From: SPGG2 sp964194625
Lineage (GTDB): Bacteria; Pseudomonadota; Gammaproteobacteria; Acidiferrobacterales; SPGG2
Direction of reading: 5' to 3'
NCBI GenBank assembly: GCA_964194625.1
Contig: CAXMNC010000230.1
Coordinates: forward strand, 1-64,000
DNA: 64,000 bases
A program made the position numbers and the translations under genes. This document shows positions 43,249 through 51,192 of this stretch, piece by piece. The notes under the pieces were generated by a model. That model was not told the DNA's origin. It did no database searches and saw nothing but the letters and a program-made list of their open reading frames with translations. Position 1 is the stretch's first letter, and each line of letters opens with the position of its first letter.

Positions 43249-43407
43249 ATGCAGTGGTGGATGATCCTTGCGATCGAATTCCCGCTGTTGGGTATAGGTG
43301 GGATTCTTACCGATATTCGACTCTCCAAGAGAAGCGGGAGGATGTTGACCGAGTGCCCCCATGATACCGAAGTACAGGCTACGAAAAACCTAAGTGGCAA
43401 AGGCTGA
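43249..43407 (+). CDS. Small membrane protein coupled to the M15-like gene
   Basis: A 52-codon frame, MQWWMILAIEFPLLGIGGIL then DIRLSKRSGRM, giving one hydrophobic helix and a polar tail. Its TGA (43405-43407) is two bases before the ATG of the M15-like gene, with GAGG between the two serving as RBS. Small one-helix proteins precede M15-type lysis genes in some phages and GTA-like clusters, so a holin-like role is possible, but homology is not shown. Confidence 0.5.
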   Translation: MQWWMILAIEFPLLGIGGILTDIRLSKRSGRMLTECPHDTEVQATKNLSGKG

Positions 43408-43409
43408 GG

Positions 43410-44027
43410 ATGCGCAAGCCTGGATCCATGCGCGGGCTAGAAGAACTCGGTCGTGTGCGACTTAGCCCGAATTTTTACATGCGTGATTTTCTCTATTCTG
43501 AAATCGCCAACTTCTACACTATCCCCAACATTCCAGAGTATCCCAATCTCGCCATTGCTACGGGAACACAACTGTGTGAGGAGTTACTTGAGCCATTACA
43601 GGCAACCTTTGGGCGTATTGCGGTTCGTTCTGGCTATCGTGCGGCGGCGGTGACTGAGTTCGGCAACAAGCGCGGGCAGGGCGCGAGCATTGAGGCCAAT
43701 GCCGCTTATCACGTTTGGGATCTACGAGATTCCGAGGGGTGCCTAGGCGCAGCCGCCTGTATCGTGATTCCTTGGTTCGCAGATCGCTACGAGCAGGGGG
43801 CTGACTGGCGTGAACTCGCCTGGTGGATTCATGACCACATACCTTATTCGCACCTTCAATTCTTCCCGAAGCTTTGTGCCTTCAACATTCAATGGTATGA
43901 GCGGCCGACGCGCAGAATCGACAGTTTCATTGCACCCAAAGGTTGTCTCACTAAGCCCGGTATGCCAAATCATGAAGGCAGTCATTCAAAGTGGTACCGG
44001 GATTTCCCAACCCTCTCTAAGACCTAG
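43410..44027 (+). CDS. Peptidase M15-like protein
   Basis: A 205-residue protein without signal peptide: RLSPNFYMRDFLYSEIANFY, FGRIAVRSGYRA (typical of D-Ala-D-Ala carboxypeptidase/M15A entry, R-S-G-Y-R), NAAYHVWDLRDSEGCLGAAA and FPKLCAFNIQWYERP. In M15 enzymes SGYRS...H...D...H bind zinc; here AYHVWD supplies one H/D pair and the last histidine would be in HDHIPYSHLQFF. Catalysis is therefore possible but unproven. It follows the small membrane protein and may be connected to the upstream operon or to the integrase fragment. Confidence 0.65.
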   Translation: MRKPGSMRGLEELGRVRLSPNFYMRDFLYSEIANFYTIPNIPEYPNLAIATGTQLCEELLEPLQATFGRIAVRSGYRAAAVTEFGNKRGQGASIEANAAYHVWDLRDSEGCLGAAACIVIPWFADRYEQGADWRELAWWIHDHIPYSHLQFFPKLCAFNIQWYERPTRRIDSFIAPKGCLTKPGMPNHEGSHSKWYRDFPTLSKT

Positions 44028-44165
44028 ACGCTCACATTCCGAATTCACCGTGTTAATCTGGCAGCGCGGATGAACCATGGGTCTTGCCGGCATCTTCATT
44101 CGGTTTCGAAACTATCAAGACCATGTCGGTCTCTCATATCTACTTCTTGTCTGACTGATTTCCTA

Positions 44166-44876
44166 TTAAGCGAAGAATGCCCTTTCTAGCGCCTCTACAT
44201 CGACACCGAGAAGTTTTTTGATGGCTCGATGGCCTATGTCGGTTACATGGATATTTCGACTATTCGATTGTTTGCGAAGCCAGCGCTGTTTTACGAACGC
44301 GTCTGTCATGGCCTGACCAAGGCTGCCGCCAAGATGTGGTTTGCGTTCGCTCCAGTCGAGGCACTGGCGCGCGAGCAAGCGTCGACGTTTACGAAACTTG
44401 ACAAGGTCAATACCGAGATCTTTAAAGAACTGCTCACCGGTAGCAGGGACTAGAAAATCATCTTCACCACTCAGTTTGATTACATCATGTGCTTGTAGTG
44501 CTTCTGTAACCGCGATACCCAAGCAACCTGCCAGGTGGTTGTAGCAAGTTCGAGCGAAACAGACATCGTTTCTTCGTTTGGCGGCGGGCTTGGCGTTTGT
44601 ATTGGGTGCAATACGGGCGAGTGCTTCGATTGCATCAGCGATATCGGGCGATGCGAGACGATAAAAACGATGTCGGCCCTGCGGCAGGATATTGAGCAAG
44701 CCGGCACCGTCGAGTTTGCTCAGGTGAAAACTAGCCGTTTGTGGCGTCACGCCTGCCCCATGAGCGAGCTCTCTTGCGGTGAGCGCGCGGCCGTCTAGGA
44801 GGGCGGCCACGATCGCGGCCCGTGTCTCATCTCCGAGCAAGGTGCCAATAATGGCGATATCTTGGGCTGCTGGCAT
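44166..44876 (-). CDS. ArsR-type winged-helix regulator with C-terminal domain
   Basis: About 236 residues. The first 90 (IGTLLGDETRAAIVAALLDG, LTARELAHGAGVTPQTASFH, LPQGRHRFYRLA) form an ArsR-type winged helix. The rest is an extra domain seen in a subgroup of these regulators (CFARTCYNHLAGCLGIAVTE, LARQCLDWSERKPHLGGSLG), with several conserved cysteines and histidines (C-x4-H) that could sense redox state or metal. The start MPAAQDIA at 44876 is chosen over 44888. Repeated ATCGAT-type sequences lie upstream. Confidence 0.82.
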   Translation of the reverse strand: MPAAQDIAIIGTLLGDETRAAIVAALLDGRALTARELAHGAGVTPQTASFHLSKLDGAGLLNILPQGRHRFYRLASPDIADAIEALARIAPNTNAKPAAKRRNDVCFARTCYNHLAGCLGIAVTEALQAHDVIKLSGEDDFLVPATGEQFFKDLGIDLVKFRKRRRLLARQCLDWSERKPHLGGSLGQAMTDAFVKQRWLRKQSNSRNIHVTDIGHRAIKKLLGVDVEALERAFFA

Positions 44877-44886
44877 GAACATCAGC

Positions 44887-44922
44887 ATCGATCTGTTATC
44901 ATAGTTCGATGCTAATCGATCT
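44887..44922 (-). promoter_or_regulatory. Direct ATCGATCT repeats upstream of the ArsR-type gene
   Basis: ATCGATCT occurs at 44887-44894 and 44915-44922 with TTCGATGCT between them. The repeats sit at and just upstream of the start of the regulator gene, where an autoregulatory operator would be expected. Confidence 0.35.
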
Positions 44923-46174
44923 ATTTCTGTATATCAACTGGTGGACATGTCAGGGGTGCACGTAGGCTTCGGGCGAGGTTGCCACGTCGAGTAAGCGCGA
45001 CATGCTTCAAGCCCAGCCAAGCGGTGAGCCTATATAGTTCTTGTGCGAGCGCCTGCGCTACGCGTGCCCCGTCAATCCCAACTTCGCCGTGGGCGGCTAG
45101 AACGCATAGCGTTCGGCTTAATCGATCGACCTTAAGATCCACACGTGCTACGAGCCGTTCATTAAGGAGAAACGGCAAGACATAATAGCCGTGTTTGCGT
45201 TTTTCGGCCGGCGTATAGATTTCAAGCCGATAGCGAAAGTCGAATAGCCTTTCTGTGCGTGAACGTTCCCATATTAATGGGTCAAAGGGAGACAGGAGTG
45301 CCGACCCAAACACCCGACGCGGTATCCGGGCACGCGGATCAAGGTACGTGCACCCACGCCAACCATCCACTTGTACCGATAAGAGATCTCCATTTTCCAC
45401 AAGCTCAGCAATGCGCTGTTTGGTGTTGATAGTGGGCAGGCGAAAGTAGTCACGTAGATCCGCCTCAGTTGCAACGCCGAGGGCGCGGGCGGCGAGTCGC
45501 ACCAATTTGCGTTGAGCTTCCGATTCAGTCGGTGTGGGTAATGCAATGATGTCGGCCGGTAACACCCGTTCAGTCAGGTCGTAAACTCGCTCGAAACGGC
45601 GACGGGTATGAGCGGTGATCTGGCCAGACCAAAACAAGTACTCGAGTGCAGTCTTGCCATCGCCCCACCTCCACGAACCACCTAGTCGGCCTCGATTGCT
45701 GAGTTCCCGGGCACTCAATGGGCCCCGTTCTCGAATTTCATCCAAAACCGAATCGACATAACGACGCTGACCACGCACCGCCCTCACCACATGGGCATAG
45801 ACACCTTTGAGTTGTTTAGCTTGCGCCATCCGCCAACGCAACAGCGGATGTAGCGCAAGCGGTAGCAAAGAGGCCTCGTGGCCCCAGTACTCGAAAAGCT
45901 CACGCCGATGCGGATCGAACGCCTTGGTATCGAATGTCGCGATATTGTAAGCACCCACGCGTGAGAAAGCGGGCAGGTAGTGCGACCGCACCAGCACGTT
46001 AATGGAGTCGATCTGGAGTAGGCCCATTTGCTCAATCGCTTTTCGAACTCGCGGCCAGGTGGCTCGAGTCTGCGAGCGAGGCTTGCCGAAGCCCTGTGCG
46101 GCGAGGGTGATGCGGCGCGCTTCAGCCAAACTGATGTGATTTTCCGCCAACTCTCCTTCCTCGAATTGACCCAC
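44921..46174 (-). CDS. ycaQ: YcaQ-type DNA glycosylase (AlkX/AZL family)
   Basis: A 417-residue winged-helix protein of the DUF1006/YcaQ family: SLAEARRITLAAQGF, then GLLQIDSINVLVRSHYLPAF with the QxD catalytic motif of this family, EYWGHEASLLP, and LLSPFDPLIWERSRTERLFD and YYVLPFLLNERLVARVDLK in the C-terminal half. YcaQ unhooks interstrand crosslinks and removes N7-alkylated bases. It begins with a GTG at 46174 in a region without a clear RBS, so the start is uncertain. It ends 32 bases from the ArsR-type gene. Confidence 0.9.
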   Translation of the reverse strand: MGQFEEGELAENHISLAEARRITLAAQGFGKPRSQTRATWPRVRKAIEQMGLLQIDSINVLVRSHYLPAFSRVGAYNIATFDTKAFDPHRRELFEYWGHEASLLPLALHPLLRWRMAQAKQLKGVYAHVVRAVRGQRRYVDSVLDEIRERGPLSARELSNRGRLGGSWRWGDGKTALEYLFWSGQITAHTRRRFERVYDLTERVLPADIIALPTPTESEAQRKLVRLAARALGVATEADLRDYFRLPTINTKQRIAELVENGDLLSVQVDGWRGCTYLDPRARIPRRVFGSALLSPFDPLIWERSRTERLFDFRYRLEIYTPAEKRKHGYYVLPFLLNERLVARVDLKVDRLSRTLCVLAAHGEVGIDGARVAQALAQELYRLTAWLGLKHVALTRRGNLARSLRAPLTCPPVDIQK

Positions 46175-46432
46175 AAGTTTACGGCTTTTTCCTTATTACT
46201 GCCGACCGCGTAATGCTCGGGACGATAAACTCCGAAACAGCACTGCTGCATAGCCCAACAACACAGTGGGCATGGTTTCCGGCGCCAGCCTGCGAGACCA
46301 GCGATCACCCATATGCTAGCCAGGTCGGTTAGATTTGGTCTTTGTCATCAGGATGTTGGGTTAGTACGCCAGGCGGGTAGGTGGCTTGGTGCGAGGGTCA
46401 GGTCTTACCTAGCACCCATGCCCGAAATGTGG

Positions 46433-46571
46433 TATATTTTAGTGGACTGCACGAGCGCAGTTTATGAATGTAGGTCTTTTCGGAAAATCCCTCCAAGGTT
46501 CGCCCGTAATCTCCCTTTTGTAATCTGCACGTAAGGTCATTTCCATTAATTTATTTGAGGATCATTAAGTT
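46433..46571 (+). promoter_or_regulatory. Extended -10 promoter and leader of cold-shock gene 2
   Basis: TGGTATATT (46430-46438) gives an extended -10 (TGn TATATT). The 130-base leader that follows repeats the blocks of cold-shock gene 1 (AGTTTATGAATGTAGGTCT, CGGAAAATCCCTCCAAGG, TTCGCCCGTAATCTCC, TTTGAGGATC). Base differences cluster in the last 40 bases before the ATG. Confidence 0.6.
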
Positions 46572-46778
46572 ATGCGTACGGGAACTGTAAAGTGGTTCAG
46601 TGAATCCAAAGGATATGGTTTTATCACGCCGGAGGATGGCGGCAAGGACGTTTTTGTCCACCACTCCGCAATTACAGGCACGGGTTTTAAGTCCCTGGTT
46701 GAGGGGCAACGTGTTAGCTTTGATGTCAAAGATGGACCGAAGGGTTTACAAGCGGTCGACGTGGCTGCCAGCGGCTAA
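46572..46778 (+). CDS. Cold-shock domain protein (CspA family), copy 2
   Basis: A 68-residue cold-shock domain with RNP1 KGYGFI and RNP2 VFVHH, differing from copy 1 mostly after residue 50 (SLVEGQRVSFDVKDGPKGLQ). The near-identical coding starts and leaders indicate that one arose from the other together with its leader. Followed by its own terminator, so it is monocistronic. Confidence 0.95.
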   Translation: MRTGTVKWFSESKGYGFITPEDGGKDVFVHHSAITGTGFKSLVEGQRVSFDVKDGPKGLQAVDVAASG

Positions 46779-46805
46779 CGTTCAGCGCCAGGAGATTTGA
46801 CATGG

Positions 46806-46836
46806 AAACCCCGCCAACCGGCGGGGTTTCTTTTTT
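46806..46836. terminator. Rho-independent terminator after cold-shock gene 2
   Basis: AAACCCCGCC (46806-46815) and GGCGGGGTTT (46820-46829) form a perfect 10-base stem with an AACC loop, followed by CTTTTTT. It can also act for the convergent PbpG gene. Confidence 0.85.
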
Positions 46837-46848
46837 CGCCACCGTAAA

Positions 46849-47793
46849 TCAAACACTACCAGAGCTTACTTTGAGTGACTGAACCCTAAGTTCGGTGTTG
46901 ATTAGCCACTTGCGTATACGATTGGAGTCACCAAACTTACTTAGTTTGCCCCACGAGTTGAGGAGGATGATAATGAGGGGTCGGTTAGCGATTGTGGTAC
47001 GCATGAGCAAGCAGTTACCGGCGGCAGCGGTGTATCCAGTCTTACTCAGCTCGATATCCCATGAACCTCGATGCACGAGACGGTTTGTGTTTCGAAAGCC
47101 GATCAGCTTGTTATCCTCCCAATTGGTAGCGATTACTTTTCGGCTGGTCGTTAAAACTCGAAGCAACCAGTAATCACGGGCAGCGGCAATAAGTTTCGCG
47201 AGATCGCTTGCGGTGGACACGTTTCCACTGTGCAAGCCAGTGGGGTCAGCGAACCGGCTGTTAGTCATCCCTAGTTCTCGAGCTTTCGCGTTCATCGCCG
47301 CAATCATTTCATCGCGACCACCTGGGTAGGTGCGGGCGAGGGCTGCCGCAGCCCGATTGTCGGAAGCAGCCAGGGCCACATGTAGCATGTCGAGACGAGT
47401 CAGAACAGTTCCGTAGTGTAGGCGTGATTTGGTGCCTCTTAGGCGATCTCGATCCGCCTGTGTAATCCCTATCTTTTCAGCCAAGGACAGATCGGCGTCG
47501 AGTATCACAAGGGCGGTCATAAGTTTAGTGAGCGAGGCGATAGGTCGGGGTTCGTCCGCATTGCGTTTATGAAGCGTTACGCCCTCACGCTCATCTATAA
47601 TCAACGCCACCGAAGAACGTAGAAAGAGCTTGTTTGGATTGCCATGGCGTGCGATTAGCGCCGCGGGCACTATCTGCGTGGGTTGTTGGACTGGGCTGGC
47701 GGTGGGTTTTTGTGCGAAGGCCGGTATCTGAGTAAGCGTGATGGCGATGACAACAACATTTGTGATTTCCTTGACCGCAACTGGCATGCCCAT
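46849..47793 (-). CDS. pbpG: D-alanyl-D-alanine endopeptidase (PBP7/PbpG type)
   Basis: A 314-residue class C penicillin-binding protein (S11 peptidase). Signal peptide 1-27 (ending PAFAQK). Catalytic SxxK in PIASLTKLMTALV, SxN in ASDNRAAAALARTYPGG, and KTG in SKTGYTAAAGNCLLM. It trims crosslinks in periplasmic peptidoglycan. The ATG at 47793 has AAGGAG eight bases upstream, which rules out the longer frame. Only the DacA-like C-terminal domain is absent, as usual for PBP7. Confidence 0.92.
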   Translation of the reverse strand: MGMPVAVKEITNVVVIAITLTQIPAFAQKPTASPVQQPTQIVPAALIARHGNPNKLFLRSSVALIIDEREGVTLHKRNADEPRPIASLTKLMTALVILDADLSLAEKIGITQADRDRLRGTKSRLHYGTVLTRLDMLHVALAASDNRAAAALARTYPGGRDEMIAAMNAKARELGMTNSRFADPTGLHSGNVSTASDLAKLIAAARDYWLLRVLTTSRKVIATNWEDNKLIGFRNTNRLVHRGSWDIELSKTGYTAAAGNCLLMRTTIANRPLIIILLNSWGKLSKFGDSNRIRKWLINTELRVQSLKVSSGSV

Positions 47794-47841
47794 GGATTGC
47801 TCCTTGTGGCGAATAGTAATAGCAGTGATCTGAATTATCAA

Positions 47842-48178
47842 AGTGGCTCGTTCACTTGAAGGCGGTCTGCTCGTAGGCCGGTATCGCTCCAGCTAGACGT
47901 ACAAAGGCGACATAGGACGGGGTGATCCCTGACCTTGGTGCCGTGGGCTTCAGAGCGCCTACCCTATGGCAGCCAGGCTCGTCCCACCGATCATTAATCC
48001 TGGTACTGGCTTGGGCATGTCCAAGCTGCCCCGAAAGGGCTTAGGACGTAACCGTATGATTCTCAGTGTATTTCCCACTGTGTGCGAAAGCGGCCGCAGT
48101 TGTCGATCAAGTTCTTTCCCCGGTCGGCGATGGGACGTCTATATTTATACGTATCAATAACGTTAGAGAAACGGAGCG
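47842..48178. other. Intergenic region without supported genes
   Basis: About 340 bases between PbpG and the small basic protein. Both strands contain only random short frames. No tRNA, no clear terminator and no repeat copy are seen. Confidence 0.45.
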
Positions 48179-48367
48179 ATGATGACGGAGAAATTGGCTG
48201 CGAAAGACAAGAAAAAAAAACGACAAGAGAGCGCGAGACGCGTAAAAACAGAGCGCCGCGATAAAGGACGCTGGGAACCTGAGGATGAGGACCGTCGGGA
48301 GGGGTTTGGTCGCCGCACACAGGACAAGGCCTGGGATCGTATCAACTCCAAATTCGATAAACCGTAG
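48179..48367 (+). CDS. Small, very charged protein of unknown function
   Basis: A 62-residue protein (MMTEKLAAKDKKKKRQESAR, then RRDKGRWEPEDEDRRE) that is basic and probably disordered. CGGAGCG four bases before the two ATG codons (48179, 48182) is a fair RBS, and codon choice looks like the neighbours. It could be a nucleic-acid- or ribosome-associated peptide; no family is recognised. Confidence 0.5.
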   Translation: MMTEKLAAKDKKKKRQESARRVKTERRDKGRWEPEDEDRREGFGRRTQDKAWDRINSKFDKP

Positions 48368-48406
48368 CCTGCAAGAGCCTAGCGCGGTTGGCGGTGTAGG
48401 CGCCGA

Positions 48407-48960
48407 CTAGTCGTCGTTGTCTTGGAACTTGATACGCCAGTGCGAGCCATCGCAAAAGGGCTTGTTTTTCGACGCACCACATCGGCATAGCGTGTAATGC
48501 TCAGTGGAGGCGCCCTCGCCTCACGACACATCTTTCAAGTCGATCCCGCCTGTTACCTGGTAGGGGCCGTCCTTACACACGTAGATAGCGGGATCACGCT
48601 CTACATCGCGATGCTCGACAGATTCGATCGAATAGCTCAACGCACCAGACGGGTATCGCCTAACCGCCTCAATAATTGTATCGACATCGGCGCCGTCCGG
48701 ATTAATCCAGGGTTCTGCCCCCATACGCCACACCGAACTTGGGATCCGTTCACGCGCCGGCATGCGCACAGATGGCGCGATTGTCGTGAATCGCAATTTT
48801 CTTTCCGCTGTACGTAGTGCGCTTATCATTGTTGCTGTCCGATAGATTCTTGCCCGAGACCCCATTATTAGCCAGGAACTCCATCGCAAAACGGCTTGTT
48901 GTTTGAGCCACCGCAACGGCACAGGGCAATGGTTTCTTTGGTGTCCAACGCGGCCGATAG
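48407..48960 (-). pseudogene. CDGSH iron-sulfur protein gene with several frameshifts and nonsense codons
   Basis: Three minus-strand frames together make one protein of the CDGSH - Fer4_19 - CDGSH type. First part: ETIALCRCGGSNNKPFCDG, then a shift near 48876. Second part: NDKRTTYSGKKIAIHDNRAI and CAHAG, then a TGA at 48750-48752 where a cysteine is expected and another shift near 48745. Third part: WRMGAEPWINPDGADVDTII, YPSGALSYSIESVEHRDVER and GGIDLKDVS, TGA at 48521-48523, then GEGASTEHYTLCRCGASKNK and PFCDGSHWRIKF to TAG at 48407. Every module is recognisable but the gene cannot yield the full protein. Confidence 0.8.
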
Positions 48961-49028
48961 GCATCGCCCTAGCGCGTTTCAGCATCATTGCTATGCTTTC
49001 AATAATTCGGCTTCTACGACGATTTGTG

Positions 49029-50075
49029 ATGATTGACCCCGAGCTACTCAAGAATCTTATACCGCTGCACAACCTAACGGCGGGCAATCTCGAACGACTT
49101 GCTAAGCGATTGCAAGTGGAAAAGCTGCCGACGGGAAGGGTTATCTTCAATGAAGGTGACACCGATAACGATGCGGTTTATCTACTAGAAGGCGGCGTCG
49201 AACTATCATCACACGAAACGACAATGAAACGTGTGGTTCAAGGCGGTACCGAGGAAGCGTCATACGCCCTGGCGCCGACGCGGCCGCGCCCGTTGACGGC
49301 AAAGACAACCACAAAGGCGAAAATCGTCCGCATCGACAATCACAAACTTGACCGTGCCGTCGTTCTCGATGAAATGACGGCCACCGTAACCACCATTTGG
49401 GGTGCGGCGGGCAATGAGTTCGGTGGCGATACGGTGTGGTTGGCACAGATGCTTGGTAACAAGATATTTAGCATGCTGCCAAGTGAAAAAATCGCCCCCC
49501 TGATGCTGAAGATGCAACCGGTGTCGGTTAAGTCCGGACATATCGTATTCAAGCAGGGCGACCCTGGCGATTATTACTATGTGGTAAAAAAGGGACGATT
49601 CAACGTCTCGCATAAAGAAAAGGATGGTAAGGTTAAAATTCTTAACGAACTGGGGCCCGGCAGTGTTTTCGGTGAACAGTCGCTGATTTCTGGTGATACG
49701 CGGAATGCCAGTATTATCGCCATGGGGCCAGGTACCTTGATGCGTCTGTCAAAAGCCGATTTTGAGGAGCTGTTGAAGAAACCCCTCCTGAGATACGTTG
49801 AAAATAGGGAGGCACGAAAGATGGTTAAGGGCGGCGCCGGTCTCCTGGATGTTCGGGCTAGCGACGAATACAAAACTGGTGCGTTGAAAGGCAGCAAAAA
49901 CTTCCCTATCGACCAGTTACGCGATAGAGCTAACGAGCTCGAGCTTCGCCGCAGATATGTCTTGTGTTGTAAGACGGGTGTTCAAAGCGAGGTTGCAGCC
50001 TTTCTGCTAAGGCAGCGTGGATTCGAAGTATTCGTTCTTAAAGGGGGATTGCAAGCTATTCCCAGGAAGGGCTAA
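49029..50075 (+). CDS. CNB-CNB-rhodanese fusion protein
   Basis: A 348-residue cytoplasmic protein. Residues about 1-125 form a degenerate CNB domain (LEGGVELSSHETTM), about 140-265 a better one (VKSGHIVFKQGDPGDYYYVV, GPGSVFGEQSLISGDTRNAS as phosphate cassette with GEQSL and R), and about 270-348 a rhodanese domain with GLLDVRASDEYKTGALKGSK and the active loop LCCKTGVQSEVAAFLL. A cyclic nucleotide (or other ligand) could therefore control a sulfurtransferase or sulfur-relay activity. The start at 49029 is inferred from domain limits. Same strand as the rhomboid gene, with about 220 bases between. Confidence 0.85.
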   Translation: MIDPELLKNLIPLHNLTAGNLERLAKRLQVEKLPTGRVIFNEGDTDNDAVYLLEGGVELSSHETTMKRVVQGGTEEASYALAPTRPRPLTAKTTTKAKIVRIDNHKLDRAVVLDEMTATVTTIWGAAGNEFGGDTVWLAQMLGNKIFSMLPSEKIAPLMLKMQPVSVKSGHIVFKQGDPGDYYYVVKKGRFNVSHKEKDGKVKILNELGPGSVFGEQSLISGDTRNASIIAMGPGTLMRLSKADFEELLKKPLLRYVENREARKMVKGGAGLLDVRASDEYKTGALKGSKNFPIDQLRDRANELELRRRYVLCCKTGVQSEVAAFLLRQRGFEVFVLKGGLQAIPRKG

Positions 50076-50298
50076 GAGCGCGTATAGTGGGCGTCAGAGA
50101 TAGCGATGGTGCCTTTATGCAAGCCAAAATAATATCGATAATAAGCCGCATTGGGTGTTCACGCCGACAAAGAGCAAGGCGCATCTATCCAGATCGGCGT
50201 ATCGAAATGCGAGAAGAACTGGTGCAACGCCGTGCCGGTCAGCGTCGCAAAGACGACCGCTAGCATTCCCTGCCTATCAGTCGACCCTGATTCTTACG

Positions 50299-51174
50299 GT
50301 GAATGAGGTGCCCGAGACTCCACTTCGGGTAACGACTAGCCGCAAGCTTGCTGACGAGTGGGCATTAGTTCTTGTGGCGGAGGGTTTGTCGCCCAGCGTG
50401 TGGGAAGGAACGCAGGGCGTTGTTGTCGGTGTGCCACCAGAAGAGGTCGAACAGGCCACAAACGCTTTGTTGGCTTATGAGAGCGAGAATCCCGTGGCAC
50501 CGCCGATGCCTACCGAATGGAGGGGTTCGGCGCCGTTATACGCAGCACTCGTTTTTTCGATCTTGCTTCTCGATTTTTTCTTTATTACCGATGTCTGGGA
50601 TTCTGAAATTCGTTGGACTGAAGTCGGTGCCGCGGATGCAGCGCTGATTGTGCAAGGCGAATGGTGGCGTACGGTCACTGCACTGACGTTGCATGCTGAT
50701 CTCAAGCACGTTTTAGGCAACGTCATTGCCGGTGCTGTCTTTTTGCATATCGTATGTCGTGCCATGGGTCCCGGACTTGGCAGTCTTACCGTGCTCGCGG
50801 CAGGCGCTGGCGGAAATCTCGTAAATGCATTCTTTTACGGTTCGCTGCACATTTCCATAGGTGCTTCGACTGCTGTGTTCGGTGCGCTGGGTTTAATGGG
50901 GGGCATGGGGGTTGTGCGTCGCCGCCGACATGGCGCGCAAGGGCGACACGTATGGGTGCCGATAGTCGCGGCTTTGGCAATACTCGCCATGCTGGGCACG
51001 GCGGGCGAACGGGTGGATCTCTTGGGGCACCTGTTCGGATTTTTGGTCGGTGGCGGGTTAGGTATCGTCGTTGGGATCATGGTGTTGCGACCACCAGAGG
51101 GCCGTATTCAGTGGGCCCTCGTTTGCACAACAATCATGCTAATCGGCGTATGTTGGGGATTTGCACTGGGCTGA
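50299..51174 (+). CDS. Rhomboid family intramembrane serine protease
   Basis: About 291 residues. After a soluble N-terminal domain (EWALVLVAEGLSPSVWEG and so on) come six TM segments with the rhomboid signatures: GEWWRTVTALTLHADLKHVL and GNVIAG (loop 1), SIGASTAVFGALG with the catalytic Ser in GAS, and LLGHLFGFLVGGGLG with the catalytic His. It cleaves TM segments of unknown substrates. The start is uncertain: GTG at 50299 is a compromise; the frame stays open back to 50155. Ends 18 bases before the convergent ABC ATPase gene. Confidence 0.87.
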   Translation: MNEVPETPLRVTTSRKLADEWALVLVAEGLSPSVWEGTQGVVVGVPPEEVEQATNALLAYESENPVAPPMPTEWRGSAPLYAALVFSILLLDFFFITDVWDSEIRWTEVGAADAALIVQGEWWRTVTALTLHADLKHVLGNVIAGAVFLHIVCRAMGPGLGSLTVLAAGAGGNLVNAFFYGSLHISIGASTAVFGALGLMGGMGVVRRRRHGAQGRHVWVPIVAALAILAMLGTAGERVDLLGHLFGFLVGGGLGIVVGIMVLRPPEGRIQWALVCTTIMLIGVCWGFALG

Positions 51175-51192
51175 GAAATATAGTACCAAACA

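Noticed and set aside
45784..46308. A 174-codon frame overlapping the ycaQ start
   Set aside because: It is a shadow of ycaQ in another frame; only ycaQ has family motifs.
48063..48320. Minus-strand ORF opposite the small basic protein
   Set aside because: Serine/proline-rich translation typical of an antisense shadow; no start signal.
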